DNA of 54,421 nucleotides from JAAYZM01 sp964510785 (GTDB lineage: Bacteria; Actinomycetota; Actinomycetes; Actinomycetales; Cellulomonadaceae), in assembly GCA_964510785.1 (NCBI GenBank), contig CAZECM010000013.1, forward strand, positions 1-54,421, given 5' to 3'. A model generated the notes under the pieces. It did not search any database. It saw nothing but the letters and a program-made list of their open reading frames with translations, and was not told where the DNA came from. Each line of letters starts with the position of its first letter. The first letter of the stretch is position 1. The position numbers were made by a program, and so were the translations under genes. This document shows, piece after piece, positions 41,750-50,767 of this stretch.

Positions 41750-43480
41750 GTGGAGGAACCCGTCCGCGCCCCGCGCAACGTCGCCGCGCCTGCGAGCGCG
41801 TATGTGGCGGTGCCGTATGTGGCGGTGCTCTTCGACGAGGACGCCGCTCGCCCTCACACCACCACCCTCGTCGACCTCGGCGAGGACGGCACCGAGCTCG
41901 CCCGCGAGACCATCCTCCTCGACGCGCTCCCCGAGGCGGTGGCACTCCGCGAGCACCAGCACCCCCGCTGGGTGTGGGACGACACGGCCCGCCGCTACCC
42001 GCCCCTGCTCGCGGCGGGCGTGCGCATCGAGCGGTGTCACGACCTGCGGCTGTGCCACACGATCCTGCGGCATGCGAGCACGGCGTCGTCGTCGGACCTC
42101 GCGACCGCGCCTCCCGGACCGTGGGACACGCTCCCCGCGGGCCCACCCCCGGAACCCGAACCGAGCCTCTTCGAGCTCCCGGCCCAGCGCCCCAGACCCG
42201 CGAACCTCGACATCCTGGGCGCGCTCAGGAGCCAGCTGGCGGCCGTCGCGCAGAGCGACGCGCCGGGACGGTTGCGCCTCCTGCTCGCGGCCGAGTCCTC
42301 CGGGGCGCTCGTCGCCGCGGAGATGCACGACGACGGCATGCCGTGGGACGCCGCGGTCCACGGCAGTCTGCTGACCGAGGCCCTGGGGCGCCAGGCCCCC
42401 GGGGGCGGCCGGCCCGCGCGGCTCGAGGACCTCGTCCGGCAGATCCGCGAGGCGCTCGACCAGCCCCGGCTCAACCCCGACTCCGCCCCCCACCTGCTCG
42501 CCGCGCTCAAGCGGGCCGGCATCCCCGCGGAGTCCACGGCGCGCTGGGAGCTGCGCAGCTACGACCACCCGGTGATCGCCCCGCTGCTCGAGTACAAGAA
42601 GCTGTACCGCCTCTACACAGCGAACGGCTGGACGTGGCTCGCGACGTGGGTGCACGACGGGCGGTTCCGCCCCGAGTACGTCGTGGCCGGCGTCGTCACG
42701 GGCCGGTGGGCCACGAGCGGCGGCGGCGCCCTGCAGCTCCCCGCGAGCCTGCGCGCAGCGGTGCGGGCGGACCCGGGCTGGAAGCTCGTGGTGGCCGACG
42801 CCGCACAGCTGGAACCGCGCGCCCTCGCCGCGATGTCGAGCGACGAGGCCATGGCGCGGGCGGGACGCGAGGCCGACCTGTATCAGGGCGTGGTCGACGC
42901 GGGGATCGTCGAGACCCGCGTCGAGGCGAAGTACGCGATGCTCGGCGCGATCTACGGCGCGACCACGGGAGCGAGCGCGGGGCTCATGCCGCGGCTCGCG
43001 AAGGCCTACCCCCGGGCGGTCGAGCTCGTGGAGCAGGCGGCGCGCGCCGGGGAGCGCGGTGAGGTGGTCAGCACGTGGCTCGGGCGTACGAGCCCGCCGC
43101 CCGGGGAATCGTGGCAGGCGAGCCACGACTCGGCGTCGGGCGAGGGCGCCGAGGCGGACCAGGTGCGCACGGCCCGTCGCGTCGCGCGCGACCGCGGGCG
43201 CTTCACGCGCAACTTCGTGGTGCAGGGCACGGCCGCGGAGTGGGCGCTGTGCTGGATGGCCGCGCTGCGCCGGCGGCTGCGCGAGCTGCCGGGCCGCCCG
43301 CACCTCGTCTACTTCCTGCACGACGAGGTCATGGTGCACTCCCCCGCGGACGTGGCCGAGGAGGTCGCGGAGTGCGTGCGCGCAGCCGCCGCCGAGGCGG
43401 GCCACCTCCTGTTCGGCGACTTCCCCGTCGACTTCCCCCTGAACGTCGCGGTGTGCGACTCCTACGACGAGGCGAAGTAG
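41750..43480 (+). CDS. DNA polymerase I-like protein (bifunctional 3'-5' exonuclease/polymerase family, divergent)
   Basis: 576 aa. Family-A polymerase motifs are present but altered: motif A LVVADAAQLEPRALAAMS (standard DYSQIELR), motif B EAKYAMLGAIYGATTG, motif C YFLHDEVMVHSP with the catalytic HDE. GRWATSGGGALQLP matches the GR..S..PNLQ segment. The N-terminal ~190 residues replace the exonuclease domain and lack clear DEDD metal ligands. GTG 41750 lies 7 bases after TAGGGT (41737-41742), a leaderless promoter; it is preferred over GTG 41729. An actinobacterial PolA paralogue, probably in repair; activity not assured. Confidence 0.87.
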   Translation: MEEPVRAPRNVAAPASAYVAVPYVAVLFDEDAARPHTTTLVDLGEDGTELARETILLDALPEAVALREHQHPRWVWDDTARRYPPLLAAGVRIERCHDLRLCHTILRHASTASSSDLATAPPGPWDTLPAGPPPEPEPSLFELPAQRPRPANLDILGALRSQLAAVAQSDAPGRLRLLLAAESSGALVAAEMHDDGMPWDAAVHGSLLTEALGRQAPGGGRPARLEDLVRQIREALDQPRLNPDSAPHLLAALKRAGIPAESTARWELRSYDHPVIAPLLEYKKLYRLYTANGWTWLATWVHDGRFRPEYVVAGVVTGRWATSGGGALQLPASLRAAVRADPGWKLVVADAAQLEPRALAAMSSDEAMARAGREADLYQGVVDAGIVETRVEAKYAMLGAIYGATTGASAGLMPRLAKAYPRAVELVEQAARAGERGEVVSTWLGRTSPPPGESWQASHDSASGEGAEADQVRTARRVARDRGRFTRNFVVQGTAAEWALCWMAALRRRLRELPGRPHLVYFLHDEVMVHSPADVAEEVAECVRAAAAEAGHLLFGDFPVDFPLNVAVCDSYDEAK

Positions 43481-43521
43481 CCCCGCCGCAGCCCGGCCGC
43501 GCCGCAACCCGAGCCTGCCCA

Positions 43522-43568
43522 CAAGGTGGAGCCTTAGGGCCCTCAGAGGGCGTCAACGCTCCACCTTG
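43522..43568. terminator. Bidirectional terminator with nested hairpins
   Basis: CAAGGTGGAGC (43522-43532) pairs perfectly with GCTCCACCTTG (43558-43568); inside is GCCCTC-A-GAGGGC (43539-43551). Lies between the convergent polymerase-like and ABC-F genes. Confidence 0.82.
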
Positions 43569-43607
43569 GCGCGCGCGAGGGGCGCGGGCCGAGGGCGCGG
43601 GCCGGGG

Positions 43608-45266
43608 TTAGGGGGCGCCTAGGTCCGTGAGTGCGCCCGCGTCGAGACGCCAGCGGCGGGTGGCGCGGACCTCGGCGAGCATGCGGCGGTCGTGCGTGAC
43701 GAGCAGGACGGTGCCCGCGAATGACTCGACGGCCTGTTCCAGCTGCTCGATCGCGGGAAGGTCGAGGTGGTTCGTGGGCTCGTCGAGCACGAGCAGGTTG
43801 ACGCCGCGGGCCTGCAGCAGGGCGAGGGCGGCGCGCGTGCGTTCCCCGGGGGACAACGACGACGACGGCCGCCGGGCGTGCTCTCCGCCGAGCCCGAACT
43901 TGGCCAGCAGCGTGCGCACCTCAGCCTCCGGCCACTCCGGCACGTGGGCACCGAACGCGGCGGCGAGCGGTGTGCCGACGTCGAACAAGGCACGCGCCTG
44001 GTCCACCTCGCCCACCGCGACGCTGGCCCCGAGCGATGCCCGCCCCTCGTCGGGCTCGAGCCGCCCGAGCAGCAGCGCGAGCAGCGTGGACTTCCCGGAG
44101 CCGTTCGCCCCCGTGATGACGATCCGGTCCCCGTAGGAGACCTGCGCGGTCACCGGCCCGAGCGTGAACCCGCCCCGACGCACCACGGCCCCGTCGAGCG
44201 TGGCCACGACCGACCCGGACCGCGGCGCCGCGGCGATCACCAGCTGCAGCTCCCACTCCTTGCGCGGCTCGGCGACCTCCTCGAGCCGCTCGAGCGCCCG
44301 CTCGGACTGGCTCACCTTCGCGGCCTGCTTCTCGGTGCGGGCCACCGCGCGCGCGATGATGTTCTTGTCGTTGTCGGTCGCCTTCTTCCGGGCCGTGCGC
44401 ACGCCCTTCTCGACCCATGACTTCTGCATCTGCACGCGCCCCTTGAGCGCGTCGGCCCGGTCGGAGTACTCCTCGTAGGCCTCGCGGGCGCGCGCCCGGG
44501 CGAGCTCCCGCTCGGCGAGGAACGCCTCGTACCCGCCGTCGTACACCGTGACCTGCTGCTGAGCGAGGTCGAGCTCGACGATCCCCGTGACGCAGCGCGC
44601 GAGGAACTCCCGGTCGTGGCTCACGATGACGAGCGGCTGGCGGGCCCCGGCGACGAACCGCTCGAGGCGCTCCAGGCCGTCGAGGTCGAGGTCGTTGGTG
44701 GGCTCGTCGAGCAGGAGCACGTCATAGCGCTGGAGAAGGAGCGCGGCGAGCCCCACGCGGGCCGCCTCGCCGCCGGAGAGCGCCGTCATCGAGGCGTCGA
44801 GCCCCACCCCGAGGCCGACGTCGGCCGCGACCCCCGGCGCTCGCGCGTCGAGGTCCGCCCCGCCGAGGGCGAGCCAGTGCTCGAGCGCCTCGCCGTAGGC
44901 GTCCGCCACGCCAGGAGCATCGGGGCCGACGGCGAGCGCCTCGGCGGCCGCGTCCATCCGCTCGCTCGCCGCGGCGACCCCCGTGCGGCGGTGCAGGTGC
45001 TCGATCACGGTCTCGCCCGGAACGCGCTCGGGCTCCTGGGCGAGGTAGCCGATGCTCGCGTGCGGCGGGGCTAGCGTGACGCGCCCGTCGATGTGGGCGG
45101 TCGGGTCGAGGCCCGCGAGCGCGCGCAAGAGCGTCGACTTGCCCGCGCCGTTCGCCCCGACGAGCCCCCACACGTCTGCGGGGGCGATCGTGAAGGTCAG
45201 GTCGGAGAAGAGCTGGCGCGCCCCGTGGGACGCACCGAAGCCCTGCACGTGGAGGGTCGCGGACAC
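43608..45266 (-). CDS. ABC-F family ATP-binding protein (ribosome-associated / antibiotic-resistance type)
   Basis: 552 aa with two ABC domains and no membrane segment. Domain 1: GANGAGKSTLL, LSGGEAARVGLA, VLLLDEPTNDLDL. The linker (about 245-320) is charged and helical (SWVEKGVRTARKKATDNDKN). Domain 2: GANGSGKSTLL, LSPGERTRAALA, LLVLDEPTNHLDLP. GTG 45266 is 6 bases after TAGCCT (45278-45273), a leaderless promoter. ABC-F proteins act on the ribosome (EttA-like translation factors or target protection); which one applies here is not clear. Confidence 0.92.
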   Translation of the reverse strand: MSATLHVQGFGASHGARQLFSDLTFTIAPADVWGLVGANGAGKSTLLRALAGLDPTAHIDGRVTLAPPHASIGYLAQEPERVPGETVIEHLHRRTGVAAASERMDAAAEALAVGPDAPGVADAYGEALEHWLALGGADLDARAPGVAADVGLGVGLDASMTALSGGEAARVGLAALLLQRYDVLLLDEPTNDLDLDGLERLERFVAGARQPLVIVSHDREFLARCVTGIVELDLAQQQVTVYDGGYEAFLAERELARARAREAYEEYSDRADALKGRVQMQKSWVEKGVRTARKKATDNDKNIIARAVARTEKQAAKVSQSERALERLEEVAEPRKEWELQLVIAAAPRSGSVVATLDGAVVRRGGFTLGPVTAQVSYGDRIVITGANGSGKSTLLALLLGRLEPDEGRASLGASVAVGEVDQARALFDVGTPLAAAFGAHVPEWPEAEVRTLLAKFGLGGEHARRPSSSLSPGERTRAALALLQARGVNLLVLDEPTNHLDLPAIEQLEQAVESFAGTVLLVTHDRRMLAEVRATRRWRLDAGALTDLGAP

Positions 45267-45313
45267 CGACCAAGGCTAGACGCCGGGACCCGCTGCCACG
45301 GAGTCGATATCGC

Positions 45314-45754
45314 TCAGCCCGAGTACTTCACCTTCGACGTCGTGTACGCCTTGCACGTGATCTTGCCGACCACGCGCTTCGACACGACGGCCTGATACTT
45401 CTTGCCGACCTTGAGGTTGACGGGGATCACCCAGTAGCCGTCCCCGTTGCCGCTCGGCGAGCCCGTCTTCTTGTCCATCCCCACGAGCTTGCGGCTCTTG
45501 CCGGGCCGGACGAGATACAGCTTCACCTTGCGGTTCTTGACGCACTTGGCGTTCTTCGAGCTGACCCTCCCGAGCGCGGCCTCGCCCCCGTACTTGGTGA
45601 GCCCGAACGACGACGCCGTCTTGACGGTCTTCTTCTTCGCCGCGGCCTCGACGGCCGAGGCGCGGCTGGGCCCGTCGACTGCGTGGGCGGTGGGTGTGCC
45701 GAGCAGCGCGAACACCACCCCGATCGCGAGCACCCGCCAGAATCGCTTCGTCAC
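45314..45754 (-). CDS. Small secreted Lys-rich protein of unknown function
   Basis: 146 aa from GTG 45754. Signal peptide RFWRVLAIGVVFALLGTPTAHA, then a Lys-rich region (AAAKKKTVKT) and a likely beta-sandwich: KCVKNRKVKLYLVRPGKSRKLV, GYWVIPVNLKVGKKYQAVVSKRVVG, ITCKAYTTSKVKYSG. Two Cys could form one disulfide. No known motif; probably extracellular. Confidence 0.78.
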   Translation of the reverse strand: MTKRFWRVLAIGVVFALLGTPTAHAVDGPSRASAVEAAAKKKTVKTASSFGLTKYGGEAALGRVSSKNAKCVKNRKVKLYLVRPGKSRKLVGMDKKTGSPSGNGDGYWVIPVNLKVGKKYQAVVSKRVVGKITCKAYTTSKVKYSG

Positions 45755-45803
45755 CGTGATCTCCCTCCCGGATCCCGCTCAGCGGGAGGGCCGTGGCAGG
45801 CCT

Positions 45804-45820
45804 CCGCCGATTCTCGGCGG
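45804..45820 (-). terminator. Possible terminator hairpin after the PhnB-like gene
   Basis: CCGCCGA-GAA-TCGGCGG on the minus strand, 33 bases past the stop of the 45854 gene and before the next gene. No U-run. Confidence 0.4.
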
Positions 45821-45853
45821 CCCGGAACCGGACGACAAGGATGAAATCGCCCG

Positions 45854-46273
45854 TCACGCTCCAGGTTCACCCGCTGCGGCGTGCTCGTAGCCGACCAGCC
45901 AGTGCAGCCCGAAGCGGTCCACGACCTGCCCGTCGCTCGCGCCCCACTCGCGCGCCTCGAGGGGTTCGACCACGCGTCCGCCGTCGGACAAGGCCTCGAA
46001 CCAGGCGTGGAGGGTTGCGGGCTCGGCGGTGCCGAGGAGGGAGAACATGAGGCCCTCGGTGCGCAGCGGGGCCTCGCCCTCCGCGGCGTCCGAGGCGTAG
46101 AGGGCGACCGTGCCGTCGAGGATGCCGTGGGCGATTGCGTCAGGCGGGCCGTCGGTGCGCCCGAACTCGGCGTAGGTGTGCAGCTCGGGGGTGCCGCCGA
46201 AGGTCGCGGTGTAGAACGTGAGCGCCTCGCGCGCGGTGCCGGGGAGCAAGAGGTAGGGCTTCGGTGCCTTCAT
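45854..46273 (-). CDS. PhnB-like VOC protein (glyoxalase fold)
   Basis: 139 aa. PYLLLPGTAREALTFYTATFGGTPELHTYAEF is the PhnB/3-demethylubiquinone-like start; MFSLLGTAEPATLHAWFEALSDGGRVVEPLEAREWGASDGQVVDRFGLHWLVG ends the fold. Usually one of several stand-alone copies; function unknown. Confidence 0.9.
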   Translation of the reverse strand: MKAPKPYLLLPGTAREALTFYTATFGGTPELHTYAEFGRTDGPPDAIAHGILDGTVALYASDAAEGEAPLRTEGLMFSLLGTAEPATLHAWFEALSDGGRVVEPLEAREWGASDGQVVDRFGLHWLVGYEHAAAGEPGA

Positions 46274-46316
46274 GCGCCGATGGTAGGTGCGACCTCCGAC
46301 ACCCGCCCGCCGAGAG

Positions 46317-47369
46317 CTACGGCACGACGACGGTCATCCCCGCCGCCGCGACCGCCCCCGGGCGCCCGAGGGCCTCGAGCGCGGCGGGCGCCTCGTCGAG
46401 CGACACGGTCCGTCCCACGAGCCGCCCAGGGTCGAGCTCGCCGCTCGCGATCCGCGCGAGCATCGCCGGGTACTCGCCAGCGCCCATGCCATGCGAGCCG
46501 TAGACCTCGAGCTCCCACGCGACCACGCGATCCATCGGCAGCGGCGTACGGGCGTGCTCGGCGAGCAGCAGCCCCACCTGCACGTGCCGGCCCCGGCGCC
46601 GCAGCGCGAGGATGCTCGCCTCGGCCGTGGCTGGGTCGCCGAGGGCGTCGATGCCGACGTGGGCGCCGCCGTCGGTCACGGCGACGACGGCGTCGGCGAG
46701 GGCGTGCGGTGTCAGGTCAGCAGGATCGACGACGACGGTGGCCCCCAGGTGCTGCGCCGCTTCCCGTGCTGTCTGGGAGACGTCGACGGCGACCACGCGC
46801 GCCTCCGTCGCCACCCCGATCTGCACCGCGCTGAGCCCCACCCCGCCGCAGCCGAAGACGGCGAGCCACTGCCCCGCGCCGAGCCGCCCGTGCACGGTGA
46901 GCGCGCGGTAGGCGGTCGCGAACCGGCAGCCGAGCGAGGCCGCCGTCACCGAGTCCATCGCGTCCGGCAGCTCGATCAGGTTGACGTCCGCGTGGTCGAT
47001 CGCGACGAGCTCCGCGAAGGAGCCCGCGTGCGTGAAGCCGGGCTGGGTCTGCCGTTCGCACACCTGCGGCTCGCCCGCTGCGCACGCGCCGCAGGTGCCG
47101 CACGCGCACACGAACGGGACCGTCACACGCTGGCCGGGATGCCAGTCGCGCACGTGCGGACCGACCTCGGTGATCGTCCCGGCGAGCTCGTGCCCGGGCG
47201 CATGGGGCAGCGGGACGCCGTCGTCGTGCCCCTGCCAGCCGTGCCAGTCCGACCGGCACACGCCCGTCGCCTCGACGCGGATCACCGCGCCGTGCGGCGG
47301 GCACTCCGGCGCGGGGACATCGGTGACGCGCAGCGGCCCCCCGAAAGCCTCGAAGACGACGGCGCGCAT
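46317..47369 (-). CDS. Zinc-dependent alcohol dehydrogenase (MDR family)
   Basis: 350 aa. Catalytic zinc ligands Cys in GVCRSDWHGW and His-Glu in APGHELAGTI; structural-zinc Cys four in CACGTCGACAAGEPQVC; Rossmann GCGGVGLSAVQIG. The ATG overlaps the stop of the upstream dehydrogenase gene (TGATG). Two different MDR dehydrogenases in one operon suggest a short alcohol/aldehyde or polyol pathway, substrate unknown. Confidence 0.9.
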   Translation of the reverse strand: MRAVVFEAFGGPLRVTDVPAPECPPHGAVIRVEATGVCRSDWHGWQGHDDGVPLPHAPGHELAGTITEVGPHVRDWHPGQRVTVPFVCACGTCGACAAGEPQVCERQTQPGFTHAGSFAELVAIDHADVNLIELPDAMDSVTAASLGCRFATAYRALTVHGRLGAGQWLAVFGCGGVGLSAVQIGVATEARVVAVDVSQTAREAAQHLGATVVVDPADLTPHALADAVVAVTDGGAHVGIDALGDPATAEASILALRRRGRHVQVGLLLAEHARTPLPMDRVVAWELEVYGSHGMGAGEYPAMLARIASGELDPGRLVGRTVSLDEAPAALEALGRPGAVAAAGMTVVVP

Positions 47370-48415
47370 CAGGCGCCGGGCCGCAGGAGCACCTTGATGG
47401 CGCGGCGCTCGTCCATCGCGGCGTAGCCCTCGGCGACCTGGGACAGCGGCAGCTCGAGGTCGAACACGGGCGAGGGATCGAGCCGGCCGTCGAGCACCTC
47501 GGGCAGCAGCTCGGGCAGGTAGGCGCGCACCGGGGCCACGCCGCCGCGCACCGTGAGGTTCTTGTCGAACATGTCCCACGGCGGAATGCCCTCGCCCGCG
47601 CCGATCGGGACGCCCACGAAGCCGACCGTCCCGCCCGGCCGCGCGACGCCGAGCGACGTCTCCCACGACAGCTTCGACCCGACCGCCTCGATCACGTGGT
47701 GGAAGCCGAGCCCGCCGGTCTCCTCCTTGGCGCGTGCGAGGGCGTCCTCGCCGCGCTCGGGGATCGCGTCGGTGGCGCCGAACCGCCGGGCGACGGCGGT
47801 GCGGTCCTCGTGGCGGCTGAAGATCGTGATGCGCTCCGCGCCGAGTCGCTTCGCCGCGAGCACCGCGCACAGGCCCACGGCACCGTCGCCGACGACGGCC
47901 ACGTGGGAACCCGGGCCGACCCCAGCTGCCCGGGCCGCGTGGTGACCCGTGCCCATGACATCCGACAGTGCCAGGAGCGCGGGGATGAGCTCGGAGCCCT
48001 CGCCGACCGGCGCGGCGACGAGCGTGCCGTCCGCCTGCGGCACGCGGACCTTCTCGCCCTGGCCGCCGTCGACACCGGGCGAGCCCCAGCCGCCACCGTG
48101 CAGGCACGAGGTGTGCAGTCCCTCGAGGCACAGCTCGCACGTGTTGTCGCTCCACACGAACGGGGCGATGACAAGGTCGCCCTCGCGGATCGTGCTGACG
48201 GCGGAGCCGACCTGCTCGACGACGCCGAGGAACTCGTGGCCGATCTGCCACGGGCCGTCCGGGCGCTCCCCCTCGCGGCGGTACTGCCACAGGTCGGACC
48301 CGCAGATGCAGCTCGCGACCACGCGGACGACGGCGTCCGTGGGCACGGCGATGCGAGGGTCGGGGAGGACTTCCAGGCGGACGTCGCGGTAGCCGTGGAT
48401 GCGGGCGGCCTTCAT
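47369..48415 (-). CDS. Zinc-dependent alcohol dehydrogenase (MDR family)
   Basis: 348 aa. Catalytic zinc ligands in SCICGSDLW and IGHEFLG; structural-zinc loop FVWSDNTCELCLEGLHTSCLHGG has three Cys, as in its subfamily; Rossmann GDGAVGLCAVLAAKRLGA followed by SRHEDR (NADP-compatible Arg). ATG 48415. First gene of the two-gene operon. Confidence 0.9.
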   Translation of the reverse strand: MKAARIHGYRDVRLEVLPDPRIAVPTDAVVRVVASCICGSDLWQYRREGERPDGPWQIGHEFLGVVEQVGSAVSTIREGDLVIAPFVWSDNTCELCLEGLHTSCLHGGGWGSPGVDGGQGEKVRVPQADGTLVAAPVGEGSELIPALLALSDVMGTGHHAARAAGVGPGSHVAVVGDGAVGLCAVLAAKRLGAERITIFSRHEDRTAVARRFGATDAIPERGEDALARAKEETGGLGFHHVIEAVGSKLSWETSLGVARPGGTVGFVGVPIGAGEGIPPWDMFDKNLTVRGGVAPVRAYLPELLPEVLDGRLDPSPVFDLELPLSQVAEGYAAMDERRAIKVLLRPGA

Positions 48416-48455
48416 GGAGACGATTCTCCACCTCCGTCTTCGCCTCCATGGCAGC

Positions 48456-48475
48456 CGCGAGAGCGCAGTCTCGCG
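48456..48475 (-). terminator. Terminator hairpin of the amidohydrolase operon
   Basis: CGCGAGA-GCGCAG-TCTCGCG (plus-strand reading), 24 bases past the stop of the 48500 gene and before the dehydrogenase operon. Confidence 0.6.
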
Positions 48476-48499
48476 CGTCACCCGCCTTCGACGGATCGC

Positions 48500-48829
48500 C
48501 TACGGCCGGTCGGCGGCGCCGAAGAGCTCCTCGGCCAGGGAGGTCAGCCGGATCCCGGCGTCTTCGATACGTTCGAGCTCGGCCTCCGGATAGGTGCCCT
48601 CGGGGTAGAAGAAGTGGTTGCTGACGTCGACGAAGGAGTGGGCGAGCACCTTGGGGACCGTGTCCTGGTCGCGGTAGGTCTCGACGAGGCGCTCGATCGC
48701 GGCGACGAGGCGGTCGAAACGGGCCCGGTCGAGCCCGTCGTGCATCCGGAGCTGGACGGGGATGGAGTTCTCACCGAGCAACAGCTCCGTGACGGTGTCG
48801 ATCGCTTCCTCGGTGGTCATGGCGCTCAC
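48500..48829 (-). CDS. Small conserved-looking hypothetical protein
   Basis: 109 aa, acidic and helical. GTG 48829 overlaps the amidohydrolase stop (GTGA), so it is translated with it; an ATG at 48820 is an alternative. Blocks: TTEEAIDTVTELLLGENS, LDRARFDRLVAAIERLV and VDVSNHFFYPEGTYPEAELERIEDAG. No signal, membrane segment or known motif. Coupling suggests a partner role with the amidohydrolase. Confidence 0.7.
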   Translation of the reverse strand: MSAMTTEEAIDTVTELLLGENSIPVQLRMHDGLDRARFDRLVAAIERLVETYRDQDTVPKVLAHSFVDVSNHFFYPEGTYPEAELERIEDAGIRLTSLAEELFGAADRP

Positions 48830-50376
48830 CCGTTCACACTCCCCTGATGGCTGATCTGCCCGGCGACGAGAGTGAGCGAGGCGGTCACACCGCGCAGCGT
48901 GTCCGCCGTCGTCGTCGAGGCTGGGAACGCGTCGAGGACGGCGAGGTCGGCGGGCTCTCCCACGGCGACCCGCGAGCGCACCGAGGAGGCGAGGGCCGTC
49001 GCGAGGTCGAGTCGCTGTTCGGGGTGCCAGGGTTCGCGGTCGTCGCGGGAGCGGAACACGGCCGCCGCGATCGCGGCCCAGGGGTCGAGGGGTGCGACGG
49101 GGGCGTCGGAGCCGAAGGCCATGCGCACCCCGGCCCGGGCGAGGGAGCCGAAGGCGAAGGCGCCGGCGGTGCGACCTGCCCAGTGGTGGTCGGCGACGTC
49201 GCGGTCGTCCATGGCGTGCTCGGGCTGGACGCTCGCGGTGATGCCCAGGCGGGCCATGCGGGCGGCGTCAGCGGCCCCGACGAGCTGGGCGTGCTCGATG
49301 GTGCCGCGGGCCCCACTCGCCTCGAAGGCGTCGAGGGCGAGGGTGTTGGCGCGGTCGCCGATCGCGTGCACGGCCGCCGCGATCCCCTTCGAGCGCGCGT
49401 ACCTCAGCAGCGTCGTGAGCTCGTCGGTCGGGGTGTTGAGCGTCCCGTAGGCGCCGGCGCCCTGCATGTCGGGGTATGGGTCGGCGCAGTAGGCGGTGCG
49501 CGAGTTGAGCGAACCGTCCGAGATGATCTTGAGCGACCCGAGCCGCAACAGCCCGTCGGTCCCGGGGAGCACCTCACCCGTGGCGAGCTCGTGGGCGACC
49601 GGCCAGTCGAGGTGCTCGCGCCACACCCCGGCGTCGACCTGCAGCCACCGCGAACCGCCTTCGATGCGCCGCGTCCACGCCGCGGTGTTGTCGGCGATCT
49701 CGAAGTCGACGATCCCCACCACGCCCCGGGCGGCGGCCTCGCGCGCGGCCTCGTCGACCCACTGGTCGAGCACCTCGGTGGGCACCACGTCGATCGCGCT
49801 CATGCGGCCCATCCAGTCGGTCTCCTTCATGAAGCCCGTGGGGTGGCCGGCGCCCCCGAGGATCGTGAGGGCGCGCGTGTTGAACCACGCCGAGTGCAGG
49901 CCGCCCGACACGACGACGACGGCGACGTCCGGCGGCACGCCCTCCTTGGCGAGGGCGTCGTCGAGCAGGGCCGACGTCGGCTCGTCCGGCCAGAGCGCGT
50001 CCCGGAGCCCTCGGCCCACGAGCACGACGTCGGGCGGCGGTGGGGCCACGCGCGCCCGCTCGGCCATGATCGCGGCTGCCTCCGCGGCGGACTTCGCGTG
50101 CCCGACGTCGACCCGTTGGCGGTCGAGCGCCCACTGCGTCATGTGGACGTGGTTGTCCCACAGGCCGGGCATGAGCCAGCGGCCCTCGAGATCCACGACG
50201 TCGTCCACACCGGACGTGCTGAGATCCGGGCCGACCGCCACGATGCGACCGTCCACGATGGCTACGTCGACCAGCCCGGGAGCCGAGCCGTCATCAGCGT
50301 GCTCACCGACCCGCGCCCCGCCGTCGTCGGCGAAAGGCACGAGCCGCGCGCCACGCAGCACCATCGTCGCGCTCAT
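48826..50376 (-). CDS. Amidohydrolase (YtcJ-like)
   Basis: 516-aa metal-dependent hydrolase. Metal-binding start GLWDNHVHM (HxH), VVSGGLHSAWFNTRAL, later metal ligands in VHAIGDRANTLALDAFE and IEHAQLV, and the catalytic Asp in AFGSDAPVAPLDP; C-terminal DLAVLD returns to the beta-sandwich. Related proteins hydrolyse exocyclic amides or N-acyl groups; substrate unknown. ATG 50376. Divergent from the ArsR gene with an operator between. Confidence 0.9.
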   Translation of the reverse strand: MSATMVLRGARLVPFADDGGARVGEHADDGSAPGLVDVAIVDGRIVAVGPDLSTSGVDDVVDLEGRWLMPGLWDNHVHMTQWALDRQRVDVGHAKSAAEAAAIMAERARVAPPPPDVVLVGRGLRDALWPDEPTSALLDDALAKEGVPPDVAVVVVSGGLHSAWFNTRALTILGGAGHPTGFMKETDWMGRMSAIDVVPTEVLDQWVDEAAREAAARGVVGIVDFEIADNTAAWTRRIEGGSRWLQVDAGVWREHLDWPVAHELATGEVLPGTDGLLRLGSLKIISDGSLNSRTAYCADPYPDMQGAGAYGTLNTPTDELTTLLRYARSKGIAAAVHAIGDRANTLALDAFEASGARGTIEHAQLVGAADAARMARLGITASVQPEHAMDDRDVADHHWAGRTAGAFAFGSLARAGVRMAFGSDAPVAPLDPWAAIAAAVFRSRDDREPWHPEQRLDLATALASSVRSRVAVGEPADLAVLDAFPASTTTADTLRGVTASLTLVAGQISHQGSVNG

Positions 50377-50416
50377 CTCGCCATCTTCGCAGGGGTTGAC
50401 GAGGGTCGACTGCACG

Positions 50417-50446
50417 CCCATAGTTAGGTGTATGCCTAACTATGGG
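50417..50446. promoter_or_regulatory. Operator: perfect 12-bp inverted repeat over the ArsR start codon
   Basis: CCCATAGTTAGG and CCTAACTATGGG flank TGTATG, whose ATG (50432) is the ArsR start. A -10-like TAGTTA (50421-50426) lies in the left arm and is 5-6 bases from the ATG, so the transcript would be leaderless and the repressor would sit on promoter and start codon together. It also lies 40 bp upstream of the divergent amidohydrolase ATG. Confidence 0.8.
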
Positions 50447-50767
50447 GAGACCGAGCGGGCGGATCTGGTGTTCCGCGCCCTGGCCGAGGCGCGACGGCGT
50501 GCCATGGTCGAGCGCCTCACCCGCGGCCCGGCCACGGTCTCCGAGCTCGCGGCACCCTCGGGGCTCTCGCTCCCGACCGTGCTGCAACACCTCGGCGTCC
50601 TCGAGGACGCCGGGATCGTCACGTCGAGCAAGCTCGGGCGCACCCGCACCGTCTCGCTCGTCCCCGGCTCGCTCGACGGCGCGACCTCCTGGCTCGCCGC
50701 CCAGCGCACCCCAGCCGAACGGCAGGCCGACCGGCTCGCCACCTACCTCGAAGGAGACACCCCATGA
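50432..50767 (+). CDS. ArsR-family transcriptional regulator
   Basis: 111-aa winged-helix repressor without metal-binding Cys. ADLVFRALAEARRRAMVERLTRGPATVSELAAPSGLSLPTVLQHLGVLEDAGIVTSSKLGRTRTVSL covers the HTH and wing. ArsR proteins of this SmtB-like, Cys-free class are often paired with an AHSA1 protein as here (ATGA overlap). Probably autoregulated through the palindrome over its own start. Confidence 0.92.
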   Translation: MPNYGETERADLVFRALAEARRRAMVERLTRGPATVSELAAPSGLSLPTVLQHLGVLEDAGIVTSSKLGRTRTVSLVPGSLDGATSWLAAQRTPAERQADRLATYLEGDTP

